Source: Chloroflexota bacterium
GTDB lineage: Bacteria; Chloroflexota; Anaerolineae; UBA4142
Assembly: GCA_016215025.1 (NCBI GenBank)
Contig: JACRMI010000004.1
Coordinates: 1 to 61,473 of the forward strand
Reading direction: 5' to 3'
Length of the DNA: 61,473 bases
Below the pieces are notes generated by a model that was given only the letters and a program-made list of their open reading frames with translations, did not search any database and was not told the origin of the DNA. Of this stretch, positions 50,568-57,639 are shown piece after piece (the first letter of the stretch is position 1; the number at the start of each line of letters is the position of its first letter). The position numbers were made by a program, and so were the translations under genes.

Positions 50568-52741
50568 AAACGCCAACTGACGTGGATAGTTGTGCCTTTG
50601 CCGGGGGCTGAATCGACGGACCACTTGCCGCCGATGAGAGTCACGCGTTCTTGCATGCCTGCCATGCCAAAATGTCCTTGTGCAACCAAGTCATGAAACG
50701 TTGTTGGCACAGTAAAACCAGAGCCGTCATCTTGAAGAGTGAGGGTCAAGCGTGTGTCTTGCCAAGCGAGGCACAGCGCGACTTGATGTGCTTGGGCGTG
50801 GCGCGCGATGTTGCTCAATGCTTCTTGCACCAATCGATACAAGTTGACCGCAACTTCAGGTGGAAGCGTGCGCAGTTGTGCATTCGCTGACAGATCGAGA
50901 GTAATCGGGATGCCGGATTGATTCGACCAATCATCGGCGAGAACGCGGAGCGCCGCGCCCAAGCCGATGGTGTCGAGCATGGGCGGACGCAATTCGGCAC
51001 ACACATCGCGTAGTTCAGAAAGAAGCGCGCGCACGTCGCCGCGCACGGCGGGAAGCGATTCGGCAATAGAGGTGCCTTGAACCAAGAGCAACCCCAACTG
51101 CATGTTCAAGCCGACCAAGTCTTGAATCGGTCCATCGTGTAGATCGCGAGCCAGTCGTGCGCGTTCATCTTCACGCGAACGCAAAAGTTCATGCTGCATC
51201 GCGCGAATCTCGTCGAGTTGGCGGCGCAGCATTTCGACGAGCAGCACATTGCCGAGTGCAACCTCGGCTTGGCGGGCAAGCGTTTGCAGAATGCGGCGAT
51301 CCGTTGCACTCCAATCCTCATCATCGCGCCGAGCACCAACCGTCCACACGGCGCGCACTTGATTTTGAAACGACAGTGGAAATTGGAGTTGGTGCAAGAA
51401 TCCAGGGTTCTCCGAGAACCCTGGATTCTCGTCGATCCGCAGCTCACCAGGATGCAATTGCATCAGTGTCGAAACTTGGCGCGTCAATACATCGACGAGT
51501 TGCGCCCGGTCGAGCGTGCGCGCAAGTGCTGCGGTAATTTTTTCGATGACCCCGGGGTAATCGTACCAGCCGTTGTAGAAAACTCGATCCACCCAGCGCT
51601 GCACAAGCGCACGCGACCAATCGAACGCAAAGCCCACGAGCAACGTCAAGCTCGCGGCGATCATCGCTTGCGCCAGCCAATCATTCGGCGCAAAATTATA
51701 GATCGCCAAAAATGGTCCGAGATACAACAGCAAAATTCCGAGCGAGAGAATGAGATAGACGAGTGTGCGATTGAGGATGCGGTCGATGTTGAATAAATTA
51801 TCGCGGATGATCGCCAGCATGTAGCTGATTGGCGAGGCGATCAAAAACAGTCCGACCATCCAGATTGGCATTCGTGTCGTCGCGCCAACAATTATCGGGA
51901 CCATGTAAAGCAGGATCGGTGGCAGCCCAAAGATTGTGGTGCCGATGACGACGAGGCGTAACCGGCGCCGACCGTCCGGTGTGGCGCGATAGGCGTAGGC
52001 GTAGACCAGCAGCGCCAGGGCGGAACAAAGCTCGAGTGCGTTGTATAAATGAGTCAAGCGAATTCCCAGGTCGGTTTCCGACAAACGCAGTCCGAGCGCA
52101 ATCAACATGCCGGGATACACAACGCTGAGAATCAAACGGCGTCGCTGGGGTGTGCCTAATGCAACGGGGAAAATAAGATAGTAATGCACGACGAGCGCAC
52201 CAGCAAAATGAAATCCAATGCTGCTGAGGACCGCCATCCAATAGGGGCGCTCGGTGGGCTGAGGATATGCCGAAAACAACAACCATCCAGCGCCGACGCA
52301 TAACAGCAGGACGAAAAAGAGGCGCGCTTCTATTTGGTAAAACCGCCGCCACAGGACGTACGCACCGATGCCAAAACATGCCAGCATTACGATTAGTGCG
52401 CTTGCGAGATCGGGAAGATTCAGTTGTGCGAGCGAACGAAACGGTAATTCAAGGTTTTGGGTTTGATTGCCGCGTTTAATTTGAACGATGCGATTATCCA
52501 GCGTCGAATGGCGGCGGATGCTGTCGAGGTCCAGAATCACATCGCCCGGCAGCAAGCCCGCATAATTGGCGAATGAATCTTGGGGAACGGAGAGGACAAC
52601 GCCGGTCTGCCAATCGATGACCGCATCAATCGCGGGCGTGGTGGATTGGTGATAGATCACGGTGCCTGCCAAGACGAGCACACCAACAGCTATCAGAAAA
52701 AATACTAGGCGCGTTATTCCATCAAGAGGGCGCATCGTCAT
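50555..52741 (-). CDS. Membrane histidine kinase with PDZ domain
   Basis: A 728-aa kinase. After the first membrane helix (about 10-28) comes a PDZ-like domain (about 40-110, VLSVPQDSFANYAGLLPGDVILDLDS), then a bundle of 7-8 helices to about 400, a linker/GAF-like region and HisKA_3 with H535 in RDLHDGPIQDLVGLNMQLG, and a HATPase domain with the box HFGMAGMQERVTLIGG. Membrane sensing combined with PDZ binding suggests envelope or peptide signals. Start 52741 overlaps the end of the regulator gene by 20 bases. Confidence 0.9.
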   Translation of the reverse strand: MTMRPLDGITRLVFFLIAVGVLVLAGTVIYHQSTTPAIDAVIDWQTGVVLSVPQDSFANYAGLLPGDVILDLDSIRRHSTLDNRIVQIKRGNQTQNLELPFRSLAQLNLPDLASALIVMLACFGIGAYVLWRRFYQIEARLFFVLLLCVGAGWLLFSAYPQPTERPYWMAVLSSIGFHFAGALVVHYYLIFPVALGTPQRRRLILSVVYPGMLIALGLRLSETDLGIRLTHLYNALELCSALALLVYAYAYRATPDGRRRLRLVVIGTTIFGLPPILLYMVPIIVGATTRMPIWMVGLFLIASPISYMLAIIRDNLFNIDRILNRTLVYLILSLGILLLYLGPFLAIYNFAPNDWLAQAMIAASLTLLVGFAFDWSRALVQRWVDRVFYNGWYDYPGVIEKITAALARTLDRAQLVDVLTRQVSTLMQLHPGELRIDENPGFSENPGFLHQLQFPLSFQNQVRAVWTVGARRDDEDWSATDRRILQTLARQAEVALGNVLLVEMLRRQLDEIRAMQHELLRSREDERARLARDLHDGPIQDLVGLNMQLGLLLVQGTSIAESLPAVRGDVRALLSELRDVCAELRPPMLDTIGLGAALRVLADDWSNQSGIPITLDLSANAQLRTLPPEVAVNLYRLVQEALSNIARHAQAHQVALCLAWQDTRLTLTLQDDGSGFTVPTTFHDLVAQGHFGMAGMQERVTLIGGKWSVDSAPGKGTTIHVSWRLANS

Positions 52742-53396
52742 TTTTTTTGATCGGAGGAATTTGAACCAGCCCGTGTTGCAAAGCGAACAGCGCAGCTTCA
52801 GTGCGGGTTGCAACACCCAGCTTGTCATAGATCGAACTGACGTGGTTTTGCACGGTGCGCGTCGTGATGACTAACTGCTTGGCAATCGCCGTGTTGTCGA
52901 GACCTTGCGCAAGCAAGCAGAGGACCTCGCACTCGCGTTGGGTGATGGGAAGGGGAGAAGGTTCGGAAGGCACTGAAGAATTGAGTGCGCGCTGCATCAC
53001 TTGACGTGCGATGCCCGGACTAAGCCAATTCTCGCCGCGCGCTACGGCTCGCACTGCGCCGACGAGAGTTTCGAGTGCGTCGTCCTTGAGGACATAGCCG
53101 GCAGCGCCGCTTTCGAGCAAACCGAAAATTGTTTGTGCGTCGTTGTGGACGGTGAGGATGAGAATCGCGGTGGACGTATGCTGGTCGCGCAATTGGCGGG
53201 TTACGTCGATGCCACTCATGTCCGGCAAATTCACGTCGAGCGCGAGCACATCGGGATGATGCCAAGCGACCAAGTGTAGGGCGTCTTTGCCGGTTATGCC
53301 TTCACCCGCCACGGTGATGTCTCCCGCTGCATTCAAGACAGCGCGCATTCCAGCTCGGACAATTGGATGGTCGTCTACGATCACCACGCGGATCAT
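52722..53396 (-). CDS. NarL/FixJ-type response regulator
   Basis: A 224-aa regulator. Receiver with VDDHPIVRAGM, D54 in VLALDVNLPDMSG and ILTVHNDAQTIF. Output LuxR helix-turn-helix with ITQRECEVLCLLAQGLDNTAIAKQLVITTRTVQNHVSSIYDKLG. The ATG follows GGAGGCGG. It is upstream of and overlaps the kinase, so the two are a cognate pair. Confidence 0.93.
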   Translation of the reverse strand: MIRVVIVDDHPIVRAGMRAVLNAAGDITVAGEGITGKDALHLVAWHHPDVLALDVNLPDMSGIDVTRQLRDQHTSTAILILTVHNDAQTIFGLLESGAAGYVLKDDALETLVGAVRAVARGENWLSPGIARQVMQRALNSSVPSEPSPLPITQRECEVLCLLAQGLDNTAIAKQLVITTRTVQNHVSSIYDKLGVATRTEAALFALQHGLVQIPPIKKNDDAPS

Positions 53397-53618
53397 TTGC
53401 CGCCTCCTAAATTAGTGCATCCACATTATCTTGCGATTAGGCAAGGCATTTTTGCCGCACGATGGACTTGCATTATGATGTGTCTGCACAAAAACACACG
53501 GCGACGCGCAAATGTTGCGAGCCGCCGCGTCAACTCATCGCCGAGAGACTTGTTCATAGGCAAACTTGATCGTTGCCTCTTGTCTATGACTATATCATAG
53601 TCTTGTAGGACTTGTCAA
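53397..53618 (-). promoter_or_regulatory. Promoter and leader of the regulator-kinase pair
   Basis: Minus strand TTGACA (53613-53618), 18-base spacer, TATAGT (53589-53594), then a leader of about 185 bases containing a terminator-like hairpin and the GGAGGCGG site. Confidence 0.65.
53488..53530 (-). terminator. Attenuator-like hairpin in the regulator leader
   Basis: Minus strand ACGCGGCG and CGCCGTGT (8 bp with one G-U) followed by GTTTTTG. Shorter T-run than the others; moderate call. Confidence 0.55.
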
Positions 53619-53811
53619 CGATTTAATCATCACTTTTCGTTCTGCGTTTACCTACGCTTTGTGATTTTCTCGAAGGAAGGTGGATATTCGGAGAAAGCAG
53701 ACATCGCCGGGCTAGTCTTAGCCCAGCGATGCATAAGTTGAATGTGCGTTGGCACAAGCTTACTACGTTTTGCGTGGTAATGGACTTGATGCTAAATCGC
53801 CGAAGCGCGAT
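53619..53811. other. Gap without gene
   Basis: Contains a small hairpin GGGCTA-GTCT-TAGCCC (53709-53724) and nothing else I can support. Confidence 0.5.
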
Positions 53812-54120
53812 TTAATACCGATTTCGTCGTCCGCCGCCGCCACCGTAGCCGCCGCGTGATCCACCCCGATCTTCTTTGGGGCGCGCCATGTTGACCATCA
53901 TGCGACGACCGTCCAACTCGTGTTCGTTGAACATCTCAATCGCTTTTTGGGCTTCAACCTGCGTGGTCATCTCGACAAACCCAAATCCTTTGGGTCGCCG
54001 AGTGTCGCGGTCCATGATCAACGCGACTTCTTTGATGGTGCCAGCTTGGCTGAATAACTCGCGCAGTTGTTCTTCGGTTACGTTGTAAGACAGATTGCCG
54101 ACGTACAGTTTTGATTCCAT
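53812..54120 (-). CDS. RRM RNA-binding protein with Gly-rich tail
   Basis: A 102-aa single-RRM protein like the cyanobacterial and other bacterial Rbp proteins: RNP2 KLYVGNLSY and RNP1 KGFGFVEMTT are present, followed by the tail RGGSRGGYGGGGGRRNRY. Such proteins bind single-stranded RNA and are often cold- or stress-induced. AAAAGGAG precedes the ATG. It has its own promoter with an attenuator-like terminator in the leader. Confidence 0.94.
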   Translation of the reverse strand: MESKLYVGNLSYNVTEEQLRELFSQAGTIKEVALIMDRDTRRPKGFGFVEMTTQVEAQKAIEMFNEHELDGRRMMVNMARPKEDRGGSRGGYGGGGGRRNRY

Positions 54121-54331
54121 GTGGAATCTCCTTTTAGGTGGAAAAGTCCAGTGCGTGGCCTGAACATTTCATTTGAATAAACGCCGTGTATCCGTCTCCA
54201 CGTCTTTGCCGGATGGCACAGTAGCTAGAGAAAAATAAAAAGCCGCACGGTCAAGTAGTCGGCGGCGTAAATAAACCTATTTACTTGTCTCTACCGCGTT
54301 GAACTATAACATAGTTTGCAATTATGAGCAA
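54121..54331 (-). promoter_or_regulatory. Promoter and leader of the RRM gene
   Basis: Minus strand TTGCTC (54326-54331), 17-base spacer, TATAGT (54303-54308). The long leader has a terminator hairpin GCCGC/GCGGC (54242-54266) and then T5-A-T5. Confidence 0.6.
54231..54266 (-). terminator. Attenuator-type terminator in the RRM leader
   Basis: GCCGC and GCGGC with loop of about 15 bases and TTTTTATTTTT after it in the minus direction. Confidence 0.75.
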
Positions 54332-54464
54332 GCGCAATTCTAGCGTCAAATATTATTGCTCGACTAAGGAATCTGTTTTGGAAAGTGGACTCGTGCAAGT
54401 CTTGCATAGCCAGCCAAGCGTATTTCAAGCGTAGTTGACTAGGCAGCATTATCATGTGTCTGCA

Positions 54465-54797
54465 CTAGGTATTGCAGAGGGCCTTGTGTTTGGGACGCAA
54501 ATCTTGTTCGATCTGTTGGCGTTGAGTCTCGTCGTTCTCGCGGTGGACACAAATACAGTTTGCCGAGTGTTGTTCGAACGATTCCTTTTGAGTATGCTTT
54601 TCAAATCCTTCGGAAAGGTCTTGGGTTTGTCCTAAATAGATCCGCTGATGACGAAAGCGCCCGCCCGATTTCTCGAACCGTCGTGTGACGAAATAGACGG
54701 CTCCCACTGGTTTGAACGAAGTCGTCCAGGAATAAATGCGAAAGCGATATAATGTTCCCGATGTTCCTTCAAGTTTCATGGTCCCTAATCTAGCCAT
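54465..54797 (-). CDS. GIY-YIG-like small protein
   Basis: A 110-aa protein. It resembles a small widespread family I recall: MARLGTMKLEGTSG, then the GIY-YIG-like core GAVYFVTRRF, RIYLGQTQDLSEGFEKH, NCICVHREN. The position usually holding an arginine (LSERF) is glycine (LSEGF) here, so nuclease activity may be lost. The ATG follows GAGG. It has its own promoter and a leader terminator. Exact function unknown. Confidence 0.7.
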   Translation of the reverse strand: MARLGTMKLEGTSGTLYRFRIYSWTTSFKPVGAVYFVTRRFEKSGGRFRHQRIYLGQTQDLSEGFEKHTQKESFEQHSANCICVHRENDETQRQQIEQDLRPKHKALCNT

Positions 54798-54942
54798 GTG
54801 AAAACCTCTTGTTTTTCTAGTCTTCTTGCGAACGAGCAAGTGACAAAAAAGCCGCCCACCCATAAAAGGTGAGCGGCTAGTACCAGACGCTAATCTTATC
54901 AAGGACTAACTCTATTGTATCACCAAATAACGTTCGACACAA
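54798..54942 (-). promoter_or_regulatory. Promoter and leader of the GIY-YIG-like gene
   Basis: Minus strand TTGTGT (54937-54942), 17-base spacer, TACAAT (54914-54919), then a leader containing a strong terminator (54845-54878). Confidence 0.55.
54845..54878 (-). terminator. Attenuator-type terminator in the GIY-YIG leader
   Basis: AGCCGCTCACC and GGGTGGGCGGCT arms with one mismatch and T6 in the minus direction. Confidence 0.8.
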
Positions 54943-55028
54943 TAGCCCCGCTGCTCGCGCGGCTTGAGAAATCGTTCACGCGAATGCGTTCGCTTGTTCC
55001 GATGACAATTTTTATTCGGATGCAAGAT

Positions 55029-55186
55029 TTGACGAATTTGCCAAAGTGAGTATACTAAGCTTAGTACGGAACAGCAAATTCTGAAGTTGAACAAGCACTT
55101 GCTCTGTCAGGAAATGTAGAGCCAAGTGCTTTTTCTTTTTGATCAGACAGCTAGTTCCGGAAAGTTCTCACGAAAGGAGCCATACT
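55029..55186 (+). promoter_or_regulatory. Promoter and leader of the cold-shock gene
   Basis: TTGACG (55029-55034), 16-base spacer, TATACT (55051-55056). The 125-base leader holds a terminator hairpin and then AAAGGAG. Cold-shock genes often carry regulatory leaders; here attenuation is suggested. Confidence 0.75.
55093..55140 (+). terminator. Attenuator-type terminator in the cold-shock leader
   Basis: AAGCACTTGCTCT pairs with AGAGC-C-AAGTGCTT (one bulge), followed by TTTCTTTTT. Confidence 0.82.
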
Positions 55187-55405
55187 ATGGCTGAACGAGT
55201 GACCGGAACGGTCAAATGGTTTAATGCGGCAAAGGGGTACGGGTTTATTGCTCACGAGGGTGGCAAAGACCTGTTCGTCCACTTTTCCGAAATTCAAGAT
55301 GCGAGCGATGGTTATCGTAACTTGAACGAGGGCGACAAGGTTGAATTCACCATTGGTGAAAGTCCCAAGGGTCCTCAGGCAACTCAAGTCTCCAAAGTGA
55401 GCTAA
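55187..55405 (+). CDS. Cold-shock protein (CspA family)
   Basis: A 72-aa OB-fold RNA chaperone. RNP1 [10 protein letters not shown] and RNP2 DLFVHFSEI are intact, and the start [13 protein letters not shown] is typical. It binds single-stranded RNA and melts secondary structure. The ATG at 55187 follows AAAGGAG; a longer upstream frame is not needed. A clean terminator follows the coding region by about 100 bases. Confidence 0.97.
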   Translation: MAERVTGTVKWFNAAKGYGFIAHEGGKDLFVHFSEIQDASDGYRNLNEGDKVEFTIGESPKGPQATQVSKVS

Positions 55406-55507
55406 TGCTCGCTCGGGACGTGAGCGCACACAATTTTATTGCTAGGATCAAAGAAGAATAAAGCACTTGTTCTTGTAGAAACGCGCGTAAGTTGTGAGTT
55501 CATCAAA

Positions 55508-55540
55508 TCAGGCAGGACGGATTCGTCCTGCCTGATTCTT
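55508..55540 (+). terminator. Intrinsic terminator of the cold-shock gene
   Basis: TCAGGCAGGACG and CGTCCTGCCTGA (perfect 12 bp, loop GATT) followed by TTCTTTG. Confidence 0.85.
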
Positions 55541-55557
55541 TGTACGTTGTCGATAAC

Positions 55558-55586
55558 TTGCGGCTTACTGTCCACTTTGGTAAAAT
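55558..55586 (+). promoter_or_regulatory. Promoter of the EndoIII-like gene, leaderless
   Basis: TTGCGG (55558-55563), 17-base spacer, TAAAAT (55581-55586). The GTG start at 55593 lies where transcription would begin, so the mRNA is probably leaderless, and no ribosome site is seen. Confidence 0.6.
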
Positions 55587-55592
55587 CAAATT

Positions 55593-56282
55593 GTGAAATC
55601 ATCAGATTCAACCACTAAATTGAACGAGGTATACAGTCGTCTGTTCACACGCTTTGGTCCGCAGCATTGGTGGCCTCAAACGGACGGTGCATTCGAAATT
55701 ATCGTCGGCGCGATTCTCACGCAGAATACATCATGGACGAATGTCGAAAAGGCAATGGCGAATTTGAGGCACGCCGATTTACTGACACCTGATGCGCTAA
55801 ATGGTGCGATGGAGAAACGGCTCGCCACGCTGATTCGACCATCGGGCTGTTTCAACTTGAAAGCGAAAAAGCTCAAAGCATTCACGCGATTCCTATTCGA
55901 AAAACATCATGGCAAGCTAGCGCATTTGTTCAAGCAAGACTTGGCAATCTTGCGCGACGAGTTGCTCGCAGTTTACGGCATTGGACCGGAAACGGCGGAC
56001 TCGATCATTTTGTATGCGGCGGAAAAACCCATCTTTGTCGTCGATGCATACACGCGCCGTATCTTTGCGCGCTTGGAACTCGTGCGCGAAGATGTAACGT
56101 ACGACGAGACGCAGCACTTGTTCATGGAAAAATTGCCGCATCATACGGCGATGTTCAACGAGTACCACGCGCTGGTAGTTGCACTCGGCAAAGACATTTG
56201 CAAAAAGAACAAGCCGCGGTGTGACGTTTGCCCGCTAATCAAAATTTGTCATATGGGAAACAACGCCGAATCCGTAACGTGA
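55593..56282 (+). CDS. Endonuclease III-like DNA glycosylase
   Basis: A 229-aa HhH-GPD repair protein with a [4Fe-4S] cluster motif C-x6-C-x2-C-x5-C (CKKNKPRCDVCPLIKIC) at the end. The hairpin reads VYGIGPETADSIILY: where classical Nth has a lysine needed for lyase chemistry (GRKTA) this has glutamate (GPETA). The catalytic aspartate remains in VVDAYTRRIFARL. So it is likely a monofunctional glycosylase of the MIG/MBD4-like or related group rather than Nth itself. GTG start, no leader. Confidence 0.85.
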   Translation: MKSSDSTTKLNEVYSRLFTRFGPQHWWPQTDGAFEIIVGAILTQNTSWTNVEKAMANLRHADLLTPDALNGAMEKRLATLIRPSGCFNLKAKKLKAFTRFLFEKHHGKLAHLFKQDLAILRDELLAVYGIGPETADSIILYAAEKPIFVVDAYTRRIFARLELVREDVTYDETQHLFMEKLPHHTAMFNEYHALVVALGKDICKKNKPRCDVCPLIKICHMGNNAESVT

Positions 56283-56374
56283 CTAAAATCGGCACTATTC
56301 GTCCACAAAAGAACGCAAGTTTTAGCGTCCACTTTGAAAACTTGACCAGATTTTGACTTGGCGCAAACGCGCTT

Positions 56375-56520
56375 TTGACTTGCTTTCTCTATAATAAATT
56401 ATGCTAATCGGTTCACCAATGAGGGTGAACCCTTATTGCGTCAGCCGCAAATAGCTGCAGGGTTATGAGTGCCTTTCTGCTTTGATGGAGAGGCATTTTT
56501 TTATTTCTTGGGAGAGGATT
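56375..56520 (+). promoter_or_regulatory. Structured leader of the cytochrome operon
   Basis: After a possible promoter (TTGACT 56375-56380, TATGCT 56400-56405, spacing 19, tentative) come two mutually exclusive helices: GGTTCACC/GGTGAACC (56410-56431) and AACCCT/AGGGTT (56428-56464) enclosing TTGCG/CGCAA (56436-56450), then a terminator. GGAGAGG precedes the ATG. Looks like a bistable switch; no known ligand class recognised. Confidence 0.6.
56470..56502 (+). terminator. Attenuator-type terminator in the cytochrome leader
   Basis: TGCCTTTC and GAGAGGCA (56470-56477, 56488-56495, one G-U) with T7 after. Confidence 0.75.
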
Positions 56521-57636
56521 ATGCAACAACGTTGGTTTAGTTTGTTAATCGCGTTGTCCGTCGTCGCTATCCTCGCGATTGTGTTTGTGCCGAGCGCGAA
56601 CGCGGGCGGACCGGAAAGCGCACCAAATCCCGGACTGGTCGAAAATCAAGTTTGTCTTAGTTGTCACTCATCGAAACAACTTTCGATGAAATTGCCCAGT
56701 GGTGAAACGCTCGGTCTTTATACCGATGAAGCAGCGTTCAATAAATCGGCACATGGGTTGCAAGGACAACGCTGTACTGCGTGTCATACGAACATCACCG
56801 GCTATCCGCATCCGCCAACCACCGCAAGGGATATTCGTGATTTTTCTTTGCAGATGTATACCATCTGCCGTCAGTGCCACGATAAAGAATATCAAGCGCA
56901 ACTCGACTCGAATCATGCCACTGCATTGGCATCGGGCAATCGCAATGCAGCTGTTTGCACCGACTGTCATACCGCACACACTGCAAGCAATCCAAACAAT
57001 CCCCGTTCGCGCATTCCACAAACCTGTCGCCAATGCCATAGCACCATTTTCGATCAATACAAGGGCAGCATGCATGGAGCGGCTTTGCTCGATCAATCTA
57101 ATCCGGATGTGCCAACTTGTATCGATTGTCATGGTGTTCATAAAATCGCCGATCCGACGACAAACAAATTCCGTCTTGGGTCGGTAGAACTTTGCAGCAA
57201 GTGTCATACCAACAAAGCGTTGATGAAGCGCTATAACATTTCGACCAACGTCTTGAATACCTACGTCGCCGACTTTCACGGCACTACCGTCGAAATGTTT
57301 GAAAAGCAAACACCCAATCAACCCACGAACAAACCGGTGTGCTACGATTGTCACGGCGTCCACGATATTCGTTCGCCGCAAGATCCCAAATCGACGGTCA
57401 TGAAAGACAACTTGCTCAAGACCTGTCAACAATGTCATCCGGATGCCACCACCGATTTTCCATCATCCTGGATGAGTCACTATGATGCCAGCCCGACGCA
57501 ATATCCCGCGGTCTACTACATCAATCTTTTCTACACGATTCTTATTCCGGTGACCATCGGTGGTATGGGGGCATTTATCTTGCTCGACATTGTGCGCCGC
57601 ATCTTGAATCGCTTTCAAAAAGCGGGGAGTGCCTAA
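56521..57636 (+). CDS. Nonahaem c-type cytochrome with C-terminal anchor
   Basis: A 371-aa exported protein. Signal peptide to about residue 28 (PSANAGG). Nine CXXCH motifs can be counted: CLSCH, CTACH, CRQCH, CTDCH, CRQCH, CIDCH, CSKCH, CYDCH, CQQCH. A transmembrane helix near 330-355 anchors it at the outer side. It is similar to the NapC/cytochrome c7-like electron-transfer families and very probably passes electrons from or to the cytochrome b partner encoded next, four bases downstream. Role in respiration with an unknown acceptor is inferred. Confidence 0.93.
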   Translation: MQQRWFSLLIALSVVAILAIVFVPSANAGGPESAPNPGLVENQVCLSCHSSKQLSMKLPSGETLGLYTDEAAFNKSAHGLQGQRCTACHTNITGYPHPPTTARDIRDFSLQMYTICRQCHDKEYQAQLDSNHATALASGNRNAAVCTDCHTAHTASNPNNPRSRIPQTCRQCHSTIFDQYKGSMHGAALLDQSNPDVPTCIDCHGVHKIADPTTNKFRLGSVELCSKCHTNKALMKRYNISTNVLNTYVADFHGTTVEMFEKQTPNQPTNKPVCYDCHGVHDIRSPQDPKSTVMKDNLLKTCQQCHPDATTDFPSSWMSHYDASPTQYPAVYYINLFYTILIPVTIGGMGAFILLDIVRRILNRFQKAGSA

Positions 57637-57639
57637 GCC

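Noticed and set aside
56401..56470. c-di-GMP (GEMM) riboswitch before the cytochrome gene
   Set aside because: CCGCAAATAGCTGCAGGG is similar to the 3' part only; the GCAAACC/GACGCAAAGC core is not there.
53397..56520. tRNA genes in intergenic gaps
   Set aside because: No T-loop GGTTCRA with a fitting acceptor stem was found.
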